Source: an uncultured Eubacteriales bacterium (GTDB taxonomy: Bacteria > Bacillota > Clostridia > Oscillospirales > CAG-272). Taken from it: a stretch of DNA of 9,449 nt. Location of the stretch: the NCBI GenBank assembly GCA_934446285.1, contig CAKSEI010000043.1, positions 1 to 9,449 of the forward strand, read 5' to 3'. The notes under the pieces are model-generated. The model did no database searches. It was not told where the DNA came from and worked only from the letters and a program-made list of their open reading frames with translations. Both the position numbers and the translations under genes were made by a program. This document shows positions 1 through 6,088 of the stretch, piece by piece; position 1 is the first letter of the stretch; each line of letters begins with the position of its first letter.

Positions 1-74
1 CTCTTGTCTCCGCCGTTATCTGCGTTATAATGTATTTTACGGTGTGCAGGAGAAAGGAAAAAGCGGTGATTTAG
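1..74 (+). CDS. C-terminal end of a probable membrane protein (partial)
   Basis: The reading frame that starts with the first full codon at position 3 stays open to a TAG at 72-74 and encodes about 23 residues. They run LVSAVICVIMYFTV and then CRRKEKAVI. A hydrophobic stretch followed by a short basic tail is what the last transmembrane helix of an inner-membrane protein with a cytoplasmic C-terminus looks like (positive-inside rule). The frame is open to the left edge, so the body of the gene lies outside the window. Its stop overlaps by a few bases the stop of the convergent regulator gene, and no terminator hairpin lies between them. The family cannot be told from so few residues, and the frame could be open by chance. 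Confidence 0.45.
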   Translation, partial: LVSAVICVIMYFTVCRRKEKAVI

Positions 75-1159
75 CGGCTCTGCAGCTCAAGACGCCGTTT
101 CCTGCGTACGCGGTTTATATGTCGCTCGTAATCGCCGCATGAAATAAGCTCAGCTATGACGTACTGCTCGAAAACGGGCACGGTACACGAATAAAACCCG
201 AGCTTTTTTTCAAAGCTCTCGAGCAGTTCCTCAGGCAGTATCATATAACCGATACGCAGAGAGGGAGCTATTGTCTTTGAAAAGGTATTCAGATATATGA
301 CGCGCTCACACGAGGCAAAGAGCGTGTCATCTATCTTTTTTGATACCGTCAGCTCCGAATCGTAATTATCTTCTATTATATAACCGCCGCGCTCCCGTGC
401 CCATTTTATATATTCGCGGCGCTTGTTAGCGTCTGCCGAAATACCGCTCGGATAGCTGTTAAACGGGGTGACGTGGAGTATACGCGCGTCTGTTCTCTTA
501 AGCTCACTGCTTGTTATACCGTCTGTGCCGATTTTTAACATATCAGTGCGTATACCGTTCGCGCGGTATACCTTTGCTATTTTCTCATATGACGGATCTT
601 CCGCTGCGATAAGCCGGTACTCCGCGAAGAACTGCGCAAGCAAGCTGTAGAAATACTCCGCGCCTGAGCCTATGATCACCTGCTCCGGGCGCGCTGCAAT
701 TCCGTTGCTGCGGCGCAGGTACGCGCATATCGCCGAGCGCAGCTCGGGGCAGCCTCTGTTCGGGGATTTTATCAGCAGTCTGTCGCCGTAGTCGAGAGTG
801 ACCTTGCGCATTTTTTTTGCCAATGCGGGAAAGGGAAAAACGGCGGAGCTGACGCCGTGGGTGCGTATCTGTCCCGCGTGCGGAATATCGGAGTGAGCAT
901 AGGTGGAGATGAAATCATCGCTTTTATACATAACGTAGTAGCCGCTGCGCAGACGTGCCTCTGCGTAGCCTTCCTCGCACAGCAGGGTATACGCGTGCTC
1001 TACGGGTATTACGCTTATGCCGGTCTCCGAGGCTACGGTGCGCTTTGACGGCAGTCTGTCACCAAAGAGGTAGGTGCCGTCTGTTATTTCCTCTTTTAAC
1101 TGCTCATACAGCTGGATATACATGGGGGACTTGCCCTCTTTGTCTATTCTCAGGTTCAT
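71..1159 (-). CDS. MocR/GabR-type GntR-family regulator with a PLP-binding aminotransferase-like domain, C-terminally short
   Basis: The protein has 362 residues. Residues 1-80 are a GntR winged helix-turn-helix: the start has the PMYIQLYEQLKEEI pattern, then GDRLPSKRTVA at 33-43, and the wing ends in RSGYYV at 71-76. From about residue 100 it is a fold-type I aminotransferase domain: NRGCPELRSAI at 134-144, IIGSGAEYF at 162-170, the EDNYDSE block at 263-269 (Asp264 and Tyr266 match the PLP-contacting pair of GabR), and TFSKTIAPSLRIGY at 292-305 with Lys295 as the Schiff-base lysine. Members of this family usually have about 450-480 residues; this one stops soon after the YERHINRVRRKRR segment, so roughly 90-100 C-terminal residues are missing. 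That region carries the substrate-carboxylate arginine in GabR (Arg430). Upstream of the ATG there is only a weak A/G-rich ribosome site. The gene is divergent from an ECF S component and probably controls it and itself. Assignment to the family is secure; the effector and targets are inferred. Confidence 0.9.
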   Translation of the reverse strand: MNLRIDKEGKSPMYIQLYEQLKEEITDGTYLFGDRLPSKRTVASETGISVIPVEHAYTLLCEEGYAEARLRSGYYVMYKSDDFISTYAHSDIPHAGQIRTHGVSSAVFPFPALAKKMRKVTLDYGDRLLIKSPNRGCPELRSAICAYLRRSNGIAARPEQVIIGSGAEYFYSLLAQFFAEYRLIAAEDPSYEKIAKVYRANGIRTDMLKIGTDGITSSELKRTDARILHVTPFNSYPSGISADANKRREYIKWARERGGYIIEDNYDSELTVSKKIDDTLFASCERVIYLNTFSKTIAPSLRIGYMILPEELLESFEKKLGFYSCTVPVFEQYVIAELISCGDYERHINRVRRKRRLELQSR

Positions 1160-1190
1160 CTGGTTATGTCTTTCTTTCGCTTTTTGAATA

Positions 1191-1219
1191 TTTACTTATT
1201 ATCAGATATATTGTATCAT
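1191..1219 (+). promoter_or_regulatory. Predicted promoter of the ECF S-component gene
   Basis: TTTACT at 1191-1196 (four of six), a 17-base spacer, and TATCAT at 1214-1219 (five of six). Transcription would start near 1226, leaving a leader of about 24 bases that contains the ribosome site AAAGGAG at 1236-1242. The -10 box shares positions 1214-1215 with the -10 box of the opposing promoter, so the two promoters probably cannot both be occupied by RNA polymerase at once. Confidence 0.5.
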
Positions 1220-1224
1220 ATAGC
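1205..1224. promoter_or_regulatory. Imperfect palindrome over the overlapping -10 boxes (candidate operator)
   Basis: The sequence has TATAT at 1207-1211 and its inverted copy ATATA at 1218-1222, around a 6-base centre, with an outer G-C match at 1205/1224. It covers both predicted -10 elements, so a protein bound here would block both directions. AT-rich dyads occur by chance, and -10 boxes themselves favour such sequence, so a role as binding site for the adjacent MocR-type regulator is a guess. Confidence 0.3.
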
Positions 1225-1238
1225 CACGGATTTGTAAA
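1210..1238 (-). promoter_or_regulatory. Predicted sigma-70/SigA promoter of the MocR-type gene
   Basis: Read on the minus strand, TTTACA (1238-1233, five of six matches to TTGACA) is followed after exactly 17 bases by TACAAT (1215-1210, five of six to TATAAT). Transcription would start near 1203 and give a leader of about 44 bases before the ATG at 1159. Its -10 box overlaps the -10 box of the opposing promoter, and its -35 box overlaps the ribosome site of the opposing gene. Confidence 0.6.
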
Positions 1239-1249
1239 GGAGACAGACA

Positions 1250-1774
1250 ATGGAAAGCAAAAAGAAAAATATCACACTGCGCATATGCATAACTGCAATT
1301 TTTATGGCTATGAATATAGCACTAAGCTCGTTCGGCGTGCCCGTCCCCGGAGGGCACCTCTATCTTTGCGATGTGGCAATATGCCTTGCGTCCATTCTTT
1401 TAAGCCCTGCTGAGGCATTTGTTGTGGGCGGTGTAGGCTCGTTTATCGGCGATATGATTTTTTATCCGCTTCCGATGTTTGTCTCGCTCGTGACCCACGG
1501 CGTGCAGGCTGTTGTTATTTCGCTTATATCACATAAGATCTTAAAGAATCATCCCGTGGCAGCCTCGGGAATCGGAGTTGCCGTCGGTGCTGTCATAATG
1601 GTCGCGGGATATACCTTCGGCAAGGCGTTTATATACAGCACGCCCGAGTACGCGATAATCAAGCTGCCCTATGAATGCCTGCAGGCGGCTGTAGGTGCGG
1701 TTGTCGGCATGATACTTTGCTGGGGCTGCGGCATTCACAAGATTTACGATAAAACGATAACGGGCGTAAGATAA
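1250..1774 (+). CDS. ECF transporter S component (substrate-binding membrane subunit), possibly for a vitamin B6-type or pyrimidine vitamin
   Basis: The 174-residue protein is almost entirely hydrophobic and has about five to six membrane helices (roughly residues 10-28, 42-60, 77-95, 103-122 and 138-158). It fits the ECF S-component family formerly called DUF1393 (PF07155): a glycine-rich PGGHLYLCDVAICLA block at 33-47, AFVVGGVGSFIGDM at 56-69, and LPYECLQAAVGAVVG at 139-153. S components bind one vitamin or precursor and dock on a shared EcfA/EcfA'/EcfT energizing module. None of these is in the window, so it would be a solitary group II S subunit. The ATG at 1250 has AAAGGAG seven bases upstream. 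The divergent regulator belongs to a PLP-binding family, which makes vitamin B6 a reasonable but unproven substrate; hydroxymethylpyrimidine and other vitamins are alternatives. No terminator follows, and some read-through into the next gene is possible. Confidence 0.8.
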   Translation: MESKKKNITLRICITAIFMAMNIALSSFGVPVPGGHLYLCDVAICLASILLSPAEAFVVGGVGSFIGDMIFYPLPMFVSLVTHGVQAVVISLISHKILKNHPVAASGIGVAVGAVIMVAGYTFGKAFIYSTPEYAIIKLPYECLQAAVGAVVGMILCWGCGIHKIYDKTITGVR

Positions 1775-1796
1775 CTTAAGATAACTATAAATAACT
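1767..1796 (+). repeat. Three 10-bp direct repeats upstream of the -35 box
   Basis: TAAGATAACT at 1767-1776 is repeated exactly at 1777-1786 and imperfectly as ATAAATAACT at 1787-1796. Two further GATAA cores lie just upstream at 1748-1752 and 1756-1760. The array covers the last codons of the S-component gene and ends one base before the -35 box of the next promoter. The 10-base period is close to one helical turn, so each copy would show the same DNA face. It could be an activator or repressor site, or an AT-rich UP element. The repeat itself is directly seen; the function is inferred. Confidence 0.6.
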
Positions 1797-1797
1797 C

Positions 1798-1826
1798 TTG
1801 ACGCGCCTGCCGCGCTGTGATATAAT
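1798..1826 (+). promoter_or_regulatory. Strong predicted promoter of the C_GCAxxG_C_C gene (extended -10)
   Basis: TTGACG at 1798-1803 (five of six), 17 bases, then TATAAT at 1821-1826 (six of six), preceded by TGA at 1818-1820, which makes an extended -10 (TGn). Transcription would start near 1833, about 16 bases before the ATG at 1849. The promoter shows that the longer reading frame opening with TTG at 1798 cannot be the gene start. Confidence 0.8.
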
Positions 1827-1848
1827 CCTCTTGTATGCGGAGGCTGGC

Positions 1849-2307
1849 ATGACAAGAAAAGAAAAAGCGGTCGGGAATTTTTATAAGGGCTATAACTGCT
1901 CGCAGGCGCTCACGCTTGCTTTCGCCGACCTTTTACCGATAGAGGAAGATACGCTCCTAAGGCTTGAAAGCTCTTTCGGCGGCGGGATGGGCAGATTGAG
2001 AGAGGTTTGCGGCGCGGTGAGCGGCATGTTTGCCGTCGCGGGACTGCTCTACGGATATTCCGACCCCGAGACGGGCGCGGTAAAAGCGGAGCATTATAAG
2101 AGAATTCAGGAGCTTGCAAAAGCTTTTGAAGATAAATACGGCTCGATAGTATGCAGAGAACTGCTCGGAACGGGCGGCAGGAGTACACCTACTCCGTCCC
2201 CGCGCACCGAGGAATATTATAAAAAGCGCCCGTGCCCCGAGCTTATCGGGTACGCTGCGCAGGTTTTAGATGAATATATTCTGCGTTATCCGCCGCAGAT
2301 AAAATAA
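1849..2307 (+). CDS. C_GCAxxG_C_C family putative redox-active protein
   Basis: The protein has 152 residues from the ATG at 1849, which is preceded by GGAGG at 1839-1843. It shows the four-cysteine pattern after which the family (PF09719) is named: Cys17 in YNCSQ, Cys54 in EVCGAVSG, Cys102 in VCRELLG and Cys129 in RPCPELI, with a glycine-rich FGGGMGR stretch at 43-49 and a GxxxG-like AVSGMFAVAG helix at 56-65. There is no signal peptide, so it is probably cytoplasmic. Members are thought to bind a metal or act in thiol redox chemistry, but no reaction is established. The residue before GAVSG is Cys54, and the segment has Val where the family name has Cys-Ala, a common variation as far as I can judge. 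The gene has its own promoter with upstream 10-bp repeats and a terminator right after the stop, so it is mainly monocistronic. Its job with the upstream S component, if any, is unknown. Confidence 0.85.
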   Translation: MTRKEKAVGNFYKGYNCSQALTLAFADLLPIEEDTLLRLESSFGGGMGRLREVCGAVSGMFAVAGLLYGYSDPETGAVKAEHYKRIQELAKAFEDKYGSIVCRELLGTGGRSTPTPSPRTEEYYKKRPCPELIGYAAQVLDEYILRYPPQIK

Positions 2308-2311
2308 AAAT

Positions 2312-2329
2312 CCCGACCGAGAGGTCGGG
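2312..2329. terminator. Bidirectional rho-independent terminator
   Basis: CCCGACC (2312-2318) pairs perfectly with GGTCGGG (2323-2329) across a GAGA tetraloop (GNRA type on the plus strand). On the plus strand it is followed by TATTTTATTT. On the minus strand it is followed by ATTTTTATTTT. It lies between the stop of the plus-strand redox protein (2307) and the stop of the minus-strand ABC gene (2336), so it serves both convergent units. Confidence 0.9.
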
Positions 2330-2333
2330 TATT

Positions 2334-4205
2334 TTATTTCTTCTCAAATTGCAGCTCGTATAGCTTATAGTACCTGCCGCGTGCGGCGAGCAGCTGCGAG
2401 TGATTGCCCTGCTCAATTATTCTGCCGTCCGAGAGGACTATGATATTATCTGCGTGCTGTATGGTGGAGAGACGGTGCGCGACCATGAGCATTGTACCGA
2501 TATTCATCATTTTCTCGAGAGAGTCCTGAATGAGTACCTCCGTCTCCGTGTCAATATTTGCAGTCGCCTCGTCGAGTATCATTACCTCCGGGCGGACAAG
2601 CACGGTACGAGCAAACGAAAGGAGCTGTCTCTCGCCCGCCGAGAAGTTGCTGCCGCGCTCACGTACCTGCTCGTCAAATCCATTCGGCAGGCGTGAGATA
2701 AATCTGTCGGCGTTGACGTAGCGGCACGCCTCATTTAAGCGCTCGTCGCTCACCCCATCATTTCCGAGAAGAATGTTTGAGCGGACAGTGCCCGAGAAGA
2801 GAAATACATCCTGCAGCATCTGCCCGATGTGACTGCGCAGTGAGGATATTTTTATCCGGCGTATATCAACGCCGTCGATGAGTATTTCGCCGCGCTGTAT
2901 GTCGTAGTTTCTGCATATGAGCGAGAGTATCGTCGATTTCCCCGAGCCGGTCGCACCGACGAAAGCCACTGTCTGCCCCGCACTAACCTTGAATGATACA
3001 TCCTTGAGTATCCACTCACCCGGCACATACGCAAACCACACGTTACGGAACTCTATATCGCCCTTTATATGCTCCTTTTCCTCGGCGTCCTCCGAGTCGG
3101 TTATCTCGGGCTTGATGTCAAAGACGGAGAAAATCTTCTCCGCCGAGGCAAAAGCCGACTGCAGCCTGTTGAACTGCTCCGCGAGATTTTGTATCGGGTT
3201 GAAAAATTTCGATATATACATATAAAATGAAACGACAATACCCGACGTGACGCTCTGCCCGAGAAAGCTGATATCCTTTATATATCCTCTGCCTCCGAGG
3301 TAGAAGAGGCAAAGCACGCTCGACACGTAGAGCATATAAACGACGGGACGGAAAATGCCGAAAACGAATATTTCCTCGCGCTTGTATTTGCCGAGCATTT
3401 CGTTTTTCTCGGAGAATTCATCCATTTTTCTGTCCTCGCGGTTGAAAATCTTTATAATCTTCATGCCCGAGAGATTCTCGGAGAGAAAAGTATTTATATC
3501 GGTCGTCGCGTCCTTGACTTTTCTGTACGCTTTTCGTGAGAATTTTCGGAAAATCACGGTGAAAAGTGCTATAAAGGGCGCAAAGCAGAGAACCATGAGC
3601 GTGAACTCATAATTGAGCATGAGCATGGCGGCGAGTACGCCGATTATGATGAAAACATTTTTTAAGAGGTTTACGATGATGTTTGTGAACATCATGGATA
3701 TTGCCTCGGTGTCGTTTGTCACGCGCGTGACGAGCTTGCCTACGGGAAAGGTCGACAGCTGTGCATGCGACAGGCTCTCTATGTGAGAGAAGAGGTCCTC
3801 ACGCAGGTGCGAGATGATCTTTTGCCCGGTCCTCTGGAGCACAGTCGCCTGAATATACGTGCAGGTAAGAGAGACGACGAGCACTCCCGCGTATACCGCG
3901 ACGTATGAGAGCAGCTCGCTCATCGGGAAGTCGCCCTTGACCGTCTCTTCTATTCTGCCGACAAGAGCGGGGGAGAGGACATCATAGGCGATAGACAGCA
4001 GCATGACCAAAAAGACGAGCGAAAAGGCACGCTTATGGGGAGCTGCGTATTTTAACAGACGCGAGGCTATCTCCGAGTCCCTCATATTGCGGTCAAAGCC
4101 GATGGCTTCCTTTTTGTTTTTTATCATAAGGAAAGCACAGATGAACACAGTCGAAAAAACGCCGAGAACAGCGCCGACCGAGATAAGGGGATAGAATTCT
4201 CTCAT
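2334..4205 (-). CDS. ABC exporter half-transporter with the catalytic Walker B (second subunit of a heterodimer)
   Basis: The 623-residue protein is a membrane domain followed by a nucleotide-binding domain. The six core helices fall in about residues 60-340. Beyond them there is an extra hydrophobic segment at about 8-29 followed by KNKK. In the ATPase domain I see the A-loop Tyr393, Walker A GATGSGKST at 417-425 (Lys423), Q-loop Gln465, signature FSAGE at 521-525, Walker B VMILDE with Asp545 and catalytic Glu546, and H-loop His577. The signature departs from LSGGQ while Walker B is intact. That is the pattern of the TM288/LmrD/BmrD-type subunit, which works only with a partner carrying a good signature. 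Its ATG overlaps the stop of the upstream subunit by four bases (ATGA), as expected for translational coupling and equal production. The likely role is efflux of a drug, lipid or peptide; the substrate cannot be read from sequence. It ends at a terminator shared with the convergent gene. Confidence 0.92.
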   Translation of the reverse strand: MREFYPLISVGAVLGVFSTVFICAFLMIKNKKEAIGFDRNMRDSEIASRLLKYAAPHKRAFSLVFLVMLLSIAYDVLSPALVGRIEETVKGDFPMSELLSYVAVYAGVLVVSLTCTYIQATVLQRTGQKIISHLREDLFSHIESLSHAQLSTFPVGKLVTRVTNDTEAISMMFTNIIVNLLKNVFIIIGVLAAMLMLNYEFTLMVLCFAPFIALFTVIFRKFSRKAYRKVKDATTDINTFLSENLSGMKIIKIFNREDRKMDEFSEKNEMLGKYKREEIFVFGIFRPVVYMLYVSSVLCLFYLGGRGYIKDISFLGQSVTSGIVVSFYMYISKFFNPIQNLAEQFNRLQSAFASAEKIFSVFDIKPEITDSEDAEEKEHIKGDIEFRNVWFAYVPGEWILKDVSFKVSAGQTVAFVGATGSGKSTILSLICRNYDIQRGEILIDGVDIRRIKISSLRSHIGQMLQDVFLFSGTVRSNILLGNDGVSDERLNEACRYVNADRFISRLPNGFDEQVRERGSNFSAGERQLLSFARTVLVRPEVMILDEATANIDTETEVLIQDSLEKMMNIGTMLMVAHRLSTIQHADNIIVLSDGRIIEQGNHSQLLAARGRYYKLYELQFEKK

Positions 4206-5980
4206 TTTTCCGCCTGCCTTTCTTCATCAAGCTTCTGCAGCTCGACCGTCTCTTTGTATTCTGGGCACGATGCGTAAAGCGCGTCGTGAGTACCGCAGCC
4301 GATAACCCTGCCGTCGTCCATAAATACTATCTTGTCCATGTCCTTTACCGTGGACACGCGGTGGGCTATGAGCACCGTCGTTTTCCCTTGGCGGACTTTC
4401 CTCAGGTTTCCGAGAATTTTTTTCTCGGTTTCAACGTCAACTGCCGATACCGAGTCGTCGAGGATGAGTATCGGCGCATCCTTCATGAGCGCACGAGCAA
4501 TTGAAATGCGCTGCTTCTGACCGCCCGAGACGGTCATGCCGCGCTCGCCGAGCACGGTCGTGTAACCGTCGGCAAATTCTGTTATATTGTCATGTACGTC
4601 GGCAAGTTCAGCCGCGCGCTCAACGGCGCTTATATCCCCGCCGTCGCAGGCAAACGCGATATTGTTTTCTATAGTGTCGCTGAAGAGAAAATTATCCTGC
4701 GGCACGTATGCGCAGTAGTCACGCAGAGTCTTTATCGGTATGCTGTTCACGTCGTGCCCGTCGATAAAGAGTGTGCCGTCGGGGACGTTGTATGTGCGCA
4801 GTATCAGGTCGACGAGCGTTGTCTTGCCCGCTCCCGTTCTGCCGATTATGCCGACACTCTCTCCAGCTGCTATCTCGAGATTTACGTGTGAGAGCGCGTT
4901 GCGCTCGCTCCCGGGATAAGAGAATGTGAGATCCTTTATACTTATTTCTCCATGTATCGGTGACGGCTCGGTGACGTTCTCCGAGTCGGTGACATCGGGG
5001 CGCGCATCAAGCAGTGTGCTTATTCTCTCAAGCGAAGCTTTGCCGCGCGAATGCATTTCGATAAGCTCGGACACCGCCATTATGGGCCATACTATAGCCT
5101 GAAAGTAGCCTATGTATTCTACGAGTTGACCCGCGCTGAAGATGCCCTTATGCACGAGGTAGCCTCCGTAGCCGAGGATTACGCATATGACAGACTCCAC
5201 GAAGAGTGTTACGGTTATATTGAGCGATACGGACAGACGCACAAATGCCACATTTGCCTGCTCGTTATTTCTGTTTAACCGATGAAAGGACATAAGCTCG
5301 TGAGCCTCTTTTACAAAAGCCTTTATAACGGCAATCCCTGCGAAGCTCTCCTGAGCGAAGTCGGATATTGATGAGAAAGCCTCCTGGCGTTTCTCCCAGC
5401 GCATGGTCATATACTTTGATAATATAAGTCCCGAGATAAGCAGCAGGATCATGGGTATCATGGAGAGCAGCATGAGAAATAGGTTCATGCGCGCCATTTT
5501 ATACGCGGAGAGCAGCCCGAGAAAGAGCGCGTCGCAAAAGACTATCACTCCGCTGCCGAAGCAGTCCTGTACCGTTTCAAGGTCATTTGTGAAGAGTGAC
5601 ATGAGGTTCCCGACCTTGTTTTCTCCGTAAAATCGGCTGTCAAGCGTCCTGCACACGTCGAACATGCGGCGTCTTATATCCGTCTCGGTACGTATCGCCG
5701 AGCCGAAGAAGCACACGCGCCAAAGAAAACGTCCCGCGACGAGGGACAAAATAACGAATATCATAGGCAGACATATCTTATCGAGCAGGTAATCCATGTC
5801 AAACGGAACATTTACGCCGCCCTCTGAGATATAACCGTCGTTTAAGCCGTTTATCAGCAGACGGTAGAGGCGCGGGATGACGAGCTGCATGTAGTCCACC
5901 GCAATAAGAGCGGCTAGCCCGAGGAGCAGAAGGTGCGCGTATTTTATATAGTATCGGTTTATATGCTTGCCGAATATCAT
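4202..5980 (-). CDS. ABC exporter half-transporter with a degenerate Walker B (first subunit of a heterodimer)
   Basis: From the ATG at 5980 the protein has 592 residues: six membrane helices (about 14-37, 69-92, 143-162, 165-187, 249-275, 284-307) and then an ATPase domain with Walker A GRTGAGKTT at 380-388 (Lys386), Q-loop Gln428, signature VSGGQ at 484-488, Walker B ILILDD with Asp508 and Asp509, D-loop SAVD at 512-515 and H-loop His540. Asp509 replaces the catalytic glutamate, the hallmark of the TM287/LmrC/BmrC-type subunit. Together with the downstream partner, the canonical site would use this signature and the partner's Glu546. A longer frame opens with TTG at 6019, but that codon lies inside a consensus -10 box, upstream of the transcription start expected near 6012, so ATG 5980 is preferred; the ribosome site before it (GTGAGAAG) is weak. 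First gene of a two-gene operon. Confidence 0.92.
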   Translation of the reverse strand: MIFGKHINRYYIKYAHLLLLGLAALIAVDYMQLVIPRLYRLLINGLNDGYISEGGVNVPFDMDYLLDKICLPMIFVILSLVAGRFLWRVCFFGSAIRTETDIRRRMFDVCRTLDSRFYGENKVGNLMSLFTNDLETVQDCFGSGVIVFCDALFLGLLSAYKMARMNLFLMLLSMIPMILLLISGLILSKYMTMRWEKRQEAFSSISDFAQESFAGIAVIKAFVKEAHELMSFHRLNRNNEQANVAFVRLSVSLNITVTLFVESVICVILGYGGYLVHKGIFSAGQLVEYIGYFQAIVWPIMAVSELIEMHSRGKASLERISTLLDARPDVTDSENVTEPSPIHGEISIKDLTFSYPGSERNALSHVNLEIAAGESVGIIGRTGAGKTTLVDLILRTYNVPDGTLFIDGHDVNSIPIKTLRDYCAYVPQDNFLFSDTIENNIAFACDGGDISAVERAAELADVHDNITEFADGYTTVLGERGMTVSGGQKQRISIARALMKDAPILILDDSVSAVDVETEKKILGNLRKVRQGKTTVLIAHRVSTVKDMDKIVFMDDGRVIGCGTHDALYASCPEYKETVELQKLDEERQAEK

Positions 5981-6018
5981 TTTCTTCTCACTGTTCTTTG
6001 TTAATTTTTTACCATACA

Positions 6019-6047
6019 ATTATATCACGTATTTGATGAGGTATCAA
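6019..6047 (-). promoter_or_regulatory. Strong predicted promoter of the ABC exporter operon
   Basis: On the minus strand TTGATA (6047-6042, five of six) is followed by a 17-base spacer and TATAAT (6024-6019, six of six). TGA directly before the -10 box forms an extended -10 element. Expected transcription start is near 6012, giving a leader of about 31 bases to the ATG at 5980. The -35 box lies about ten bases beyond the hairpin of the upstream gene's terminator, whose T-rich tail runs into the space between, so the two units are packed tightly. Confidence 0.8.
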
Positions 6048-6056
6048 TAGTAAAAT

Positions 6057-6082
6057 AAAAAAGACGCCTGAGCGTCTTTTTT
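6057..6082 (-). terminator. Rho-independent terminator of the SGNH hydrolase gene
   Basis: An 11-bp perfect stem (six A-T pairs then GACGC/GCGTC) closes a 4-base loop. Read leftward it ends in TTTTTT followed by ATTTTA. It begins six bases after the stop codon of the hydrolase gene at 6089. Because the stem is flanked by A6 and T6 it could also act rightward, but no plus-strand gene reaches it. Confidence 0.9.
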
Positions 6083-6088
6083 ATCAAG

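Noticed and set aside
955..1413. Plus-strand frame of 152 codons crossing the regulator start and the S-component start
   Set aside because: It crosses the divergent promoter region and lies in other frames of two well-supported genes; its sequence is Arg/Leu-rich with no domain and no ribosome site.
1798..1848. Upstream extension of the C_GCAxxG_C_C gene from TTG at 1798
   Set aside because: The extension covers the -35 and -10 boxes of the gene's own promoter, the added residues do not look like the family, and ATG 1849 has a good ribosome site.
2400..3225. Several plus-strand frames opposite the second ABC gene
   Set aside because: All are antisense to clear Walker A, signature and Walker B motifs and have no ribosome sites or promoters of their own.
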